A stretch of 64,000 nucleotides of DNA, from contig QENC01000002.1 in the NCBI GenBank assembly GCA_003331005.1, positions 62,001 to 126,000 of the forward strand, written 5' to 3'. Of the stretch, positions 61,644-64,000 are shown one piece after another. The notes under the pieces are model-generated. The model was not told the origin of the DNA and ran no database searches. It saw nothing but the letters and a program-made list of their open reading frames with translations. Made by a program: the position numbers and the translations under genes. Within the stretch, counting starts at the first letter, position 1; the number at the start of each line of letters is the position of its first letter. Source of the DNA: Candidatus Tokpelaia sp. JSC085. GTDB taxonomy: Bacteria > Pseudomonadota > Alphaproteobacteria > Rhizobiales > Rhizobiaceae.

Positions 61644-62513
61644 TTATTTCTTTTCGTGGAAAATAGGAAAGAGCCAGCCCTTTTTGTCTTCTTGCGGATT
61701 TAATCTACCCTTTTGTAGAAGCGTAAAAGCATCAGCATACCATTGGCTTTCAGGATAATACTGCCCAAGAACATAGGCCGCCATCTGCGCCTCTGCTGCT
61801 AGACCGAGAGTGTAATTTGCCTCAGTTAAACGATAAAGTGCTTCCTCAATCTGGTGAGTCTTGGAATATTGCTCAACAACTAAGCGAAAACGCCTGATCG
61901 CAGCAATATATTGCTTGCGCTCAAGGTAATAACGACCAATCTGCATTTCTTTCCCGGCAAGCTGTTCACGTGCGAAGCGGATTTTTACCTTCGCATCAGC
62001 GACATACTCTGACCTGGGATAGCTATCAATCACTTTCTGCATCGCGTCGATTGTTCTTCGGGCATCCTCTTGATCACGGGTAACATCCGGTATCTGGGAA
62101 AAATGAGCAAGACCAATGATGTAATAGGCATAAGCTGCATCATCTGCAGTCTGAGAAAGTGCAATATACCGTTTTGCCATATTGATCGCTTCATCATACT
62201 GATTTTGTAGATAATAGGTCCATGCCCCCATTACCAATGACTTACGTGCAAATTCAGTATAAGGATACTGCTTGTCTATAGCCTCGAACCCTCTGGCAGC
62301 TTCACGTAAATGCCCTGAGTTAAGATTGCTCAGTGCTTGATTATAAATCATCTTTGGTAAGTCAGTCCCATCAGCTGTAGCATCTTTACCTTTATCAGCG
62401 CAACCTGATAATGATAATACAACACAGCAGATGATAAGACGATCCAAGATTCTCAACACCAAGCGCCGTGCAATACTGATCATAGATTGCAACACTATTA
62501 TAACACCTGTCAT
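61644..62513 (-). CDS. bamD: Outer membrane assembly lipoprotein BamD
   Basis: 289 residues. A signal peptide with lipobox LSLSGC (cysteine about residue 38) anchors it to the outer membrane. TPR repeats follow: IYNQALSNLNSGHLREAARG, KQYPYTEFARKSL, YYLQNQYDEAINMAKRYI and IDSYPRSEYVADAK. It belongs to the BAM complex for beta-barrel insertion. The long N-terminus before the signal peptide suggests a later start than ATG 62513, such as ATG 62483. The order ftsZ-lpxC-bamD is conserved. Confidence 0.92.
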   Translation of the reverse strand: MTGVIIVLQSMISIARRLVLRILDRLIICCVVLSLSGCADKGKDATADGTDLPKMIYNQALSNLNSGHLREAARGFEAIDKQYPYTEFARKSLVMGAWTYYLQNQYDEAINMAKRYIALSQTADDAAYAYYIIGLAHFSQIPDVTRDQEDARRTIDAMQKVIDSYPRSEYVADAKVKIRFAREQLAGKEMQIGRYYLERKQYIAAIRRFRLVVEQYSKTHQIEEALYRLTEANYTLGLAAEAQMAAYVLGQYYPESQWYADAFTLLQKGRLNPQEDKKGWLFPIFHEKK

Positions 62514-62644
62514 GTTTACTCCAAATCCCTACCGAAAGCATACTATGCTAAGCGAACTCATTATTTTATCAATCGGTAAATTATTTTATATAACCATAAA
62601 AAGAGCTGCTCGCTTACACAAAAATAAACGGAATTGTAGAAGTT

Positions 62645-63520
62645 TTAAGATCGAAAACTAGTCATTTCATAGTATCGTGGGTTCTCAAGTAGAGCACGGA
62701 CAGCTTGTGCATTAAGCCTATGACCTCCTTTGAAGGAATAAAAAATGCCAATGAAAGGCCATCCGAGAAGGGCTGTATCACCGACGGCATCCAATGCCTT
62801 ATGACGCACGAATTCATCAGCAGCGATCAATCCTCCGGCATTCAGGACTCGGTCATCCAATCCGATAACTACCGAATTTTCAAGTGAGGAGCCAAGTGCT
62901 AACCCTGCGGCCCACAGTGTCTCTACATCTTTTAGAAACCCGAAGGTCCGCGCTGGAGCTATATCGCGTGCAAAACGATCTGTATCAAGCGTAAAGGCGA
63001 GATGTTGCCTACCAATGGCAGATGAGGCGAAAAAAATGGATATATCAAAGCGCATAGCATCTGAAGGAGAGGGGGAAAACCCGGCAAATCCATCACCTGA
63101 TCTGATCTCGATAGGCTCAAGAATACGAATATACTTGCGCATTACCTTTTGTGTTCTGATACCTGCTTCTGTGATTGCCTTCATATAAAAGGCAGCTCCC
63201 CCATCTAAGATGGGCAGTTCACACGCAGAAACCTCAATTGCTAAGTTATCAAGTCCTGATGCGGCAATTGCTGCCATGAGATGTTCAATTGTTTCAATCC
63301 GGATATTATCTACTCCGAGTGTTGTGCAAAAATCCATTGGTATAGTATGAAATACATCAGCTGGAAAACCATGCAAACGACCAACCTCACTCCTTAGAAA
63401 AAAAATAATACCATGATCTGCAACCGCAGGCTTCAGAACAACTGTTGACGGCTTTCCACTGTGAATGCCATATCCTGAAAATGTAATTTCTTTTTCTAAT
63501 GTCGATTGAAAACACTTCAC
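62645..63520 (-). CDS. lpxC: UDP-3-O-acyl-N-acetylglucosamine deacetylase
   Basis: First committed step of lipid A synthesis; 291 residues from GTG 63520 (KCFQSTLEKEITFSGYGIHS, the family N-terminus). The zinc histidine is in IETIEHLMAA, the second in EFVRHKALDAVGD with the ligand aspartate, and AELPILDGG-like CELPILDGGAA is intact. The open frame continues to 63607, but that part is hydrophobic and unlike the family. Its presence indicates that the cell makes lipopolysaccharide. Confidence 0.94.
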   Translation of the reverse strand: MKCFQSTLEKEITFSGYGIHSGKPSTVVLKPAVADHGIIFFLRSEVGRLHGFPADVFHTIPMDFCTTLGVDNIRIETIEHLMAAIAASGLDNLAIEVSACELPILDGGAAFYMKAITEAGIRTQKVMRKYIRILEPIEIRSGDGFAGFSPSPSDAMRFDISIFFASSAIGRQHLAFTLDTDRFARDIAPARTFGFLKDVETLWAAGLALGSSLENSVVIGLDDRVLNAGGLIAADEFVRHKALDAVGDTALLGWPFIGIFYSFKGGHRLNAQAVRALLENPRYYEMTSFRS

Positions 63521-63601
63521 AGCAAAAATTATACCTTCCTGCTCCTTAAGAAGAAAAACACAGATCCAAAGCCAAAGCATGCAAGGTGTCTTTGTACGTA
63601 A

Positions 63602-63616
63602 GTACAATCATTGTAC
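63602..63616. repeat. Inverted repeat with GTAC triplet between ftsZ and lpxC
   Basis: GTACAA-TCA-TTGTAC is a perfect inverted repeat. A third GTAC lies at 63594-63597. It is in the short spacer upstream of lpxC and may be an operator or chance. Confidence 0.35.
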
Positions 63617-63639
63617 ATGTGGAATGAGTATGTTATCAA

Positions 63640-64000
63640 TCAGTTGATATGGCGACGCAGGAAAGCAGGAATTTCAAGTTTTTCATCCTCTTTTTCATCC
63701 AACTGCTGTAATGGGTGGAACGGAGTATCACTCTCACTCTTAAGCCTATAATTATAATGCGGTAGACCCGTTTCTCGTGACAGCGGACGGTGCTCAGATT
63801 CCTGTCTTGGATTACAAGGATTACTCCCCTCATCAAGAGGCACAGGCCGCATATTGTTTGTCAATTTTTTACTCACTGCAGGCTCAAAATTTCTAAAAGG
63901 TTCTTCATCGCCCCTATAGATAAATCTTTGTGTTAACCTCCGCCACAAGTTTTTCGGACCATGACCTTCTTGCTCATGCTGGCAGTTCCCCACTGCTTCA
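63640..64000 (-). CDS. ftsZ: Cell division protein FtsZ, C-terminal part (partial)
   Basis: Only the linker and C-terminal tail are in the window; the frame stays open to the window end. The last residues EIPAFLRRHIN match the alphaproteobacterial FtsZ tail that binds partners such as FtsA. The linker is charged and low in similarity. It is followed by lpxC after about 120 bases, the usual order. Confidence 0.88.
   Translation of the reverse strand, partial: EAVGNCQHEQEGHGPKNLWRRLTQRFIYRGDEEPFRNFEPAVSKKLTNNMRPVPLDEGSNPCNPRQESEHRPLSRETGLPHYNYRLKSESDTPFHPLQQLDEKEDEKLEIPAFLRRHIN

Overview
The window is 64 kb of a moderately AT-rich alphaproteobacterial chromosome. The assignment rests on a GcrA cell-cycle regulator, a giant TipN/GPR-like polarity protein, a SUF operon with an extra cysteine desulfurase, system I cytochrome c maturation, a TIGR02301-type periplasmic protein and FtsZ ending in the alphaproteobacterial tail EIPAFLRR. 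Several neighbourhoods (tmk-holB-metG-tatD-MBL, argS-SPOR, ftsZ-lpxC-bamD) recall Rhodospirillales. Genes that usually sit between these neighbours are absent, spacers are long and AT-rich, and at least two conserved genes are frameshifted. Together these suggest a genome in reduction, for example in a host-associated lineage. No mobile element, prophage, CRISPR array or biosynthetic cluster was seen.

Layout. 1-5.4 kb (+): end of the ribosomal spc/alpha operon (rpsE end, rpmD, rplO, secY, adk, rpsM, rpsK, rpoA, rplQ). 5.4-7.6 kb (-): argD-argF. 8-14.4 kb (+): gcrA, a LysM protein with a possible small upstream ORF, an Atm1-type exporter, psd-pssA and ndk. 14.7-21.9 kb (-): a tiny Cys-containing ORF, pgsA, a pteridine-reductase-like SDR and a 1717-residue membrane-anchored coiled-coil protein with four near-identical 36-residue repeats. 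22.2-24.9 kb (+): folP-folK, a frameshifted hfq and a gamma-carbonic anhydrase-like protein. 24.9-30.8 kb (-): rlpA, tmk, holB, metG, tatD and a PhnP-like hydrolase. 30.8-37.5 kb (-): cysteine desulfurase-sufB-sufC-sufD-sufS-sufT, closed by a terminator. 37.7-38.6 kb (+): an alpha/beta hydrolase and tRNA-Val. 38.7-49.4 kb (-): SPOR protein, argS, a conserved periplasmic protein, an A-type Fe-S carrier, tRNA-Gln, a Deg protease and ccmE-ccmF-ccmH. 49.6-64 kb (mixed): ligA, pepP, sco1, cysS, TIGR02301, pyrC, ygfZ, sodB, ccmI, bamD, lpxC and the ftsZ C-terminus.

Functional themes. Fe-S assembly is well kept (SUF, A-type carrier, YgfZ, SufT, Atm1-type export). Cytochrome c maturation and Sco1 imply aerobic respiration with cytochrome c and a copper oxidase. 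Envelope functions include phospholipid synthesis (psd, pssA, pgsA), lpxC, bamD, rlpA and SPOR. Arginine, pyrimidine and folate genes suggest retained biosynthesis.

Most interesting observations. A 5-bp tandem duplication breaks the Sm2 motif of hfq, and the original reading can be recovered exactly by removing it. ccmH starts at an ATGA overlap with ccmF and has a good ribosome binding site, but it needs a one-base shift in a T9/A9 tract to reach its conserved domain. Many 6-9 bp tandem duplications lie in spacers. The 4x108-bp array in the giant gene is a doubled two-unit block. Together these point to slippage-driven sequence change.
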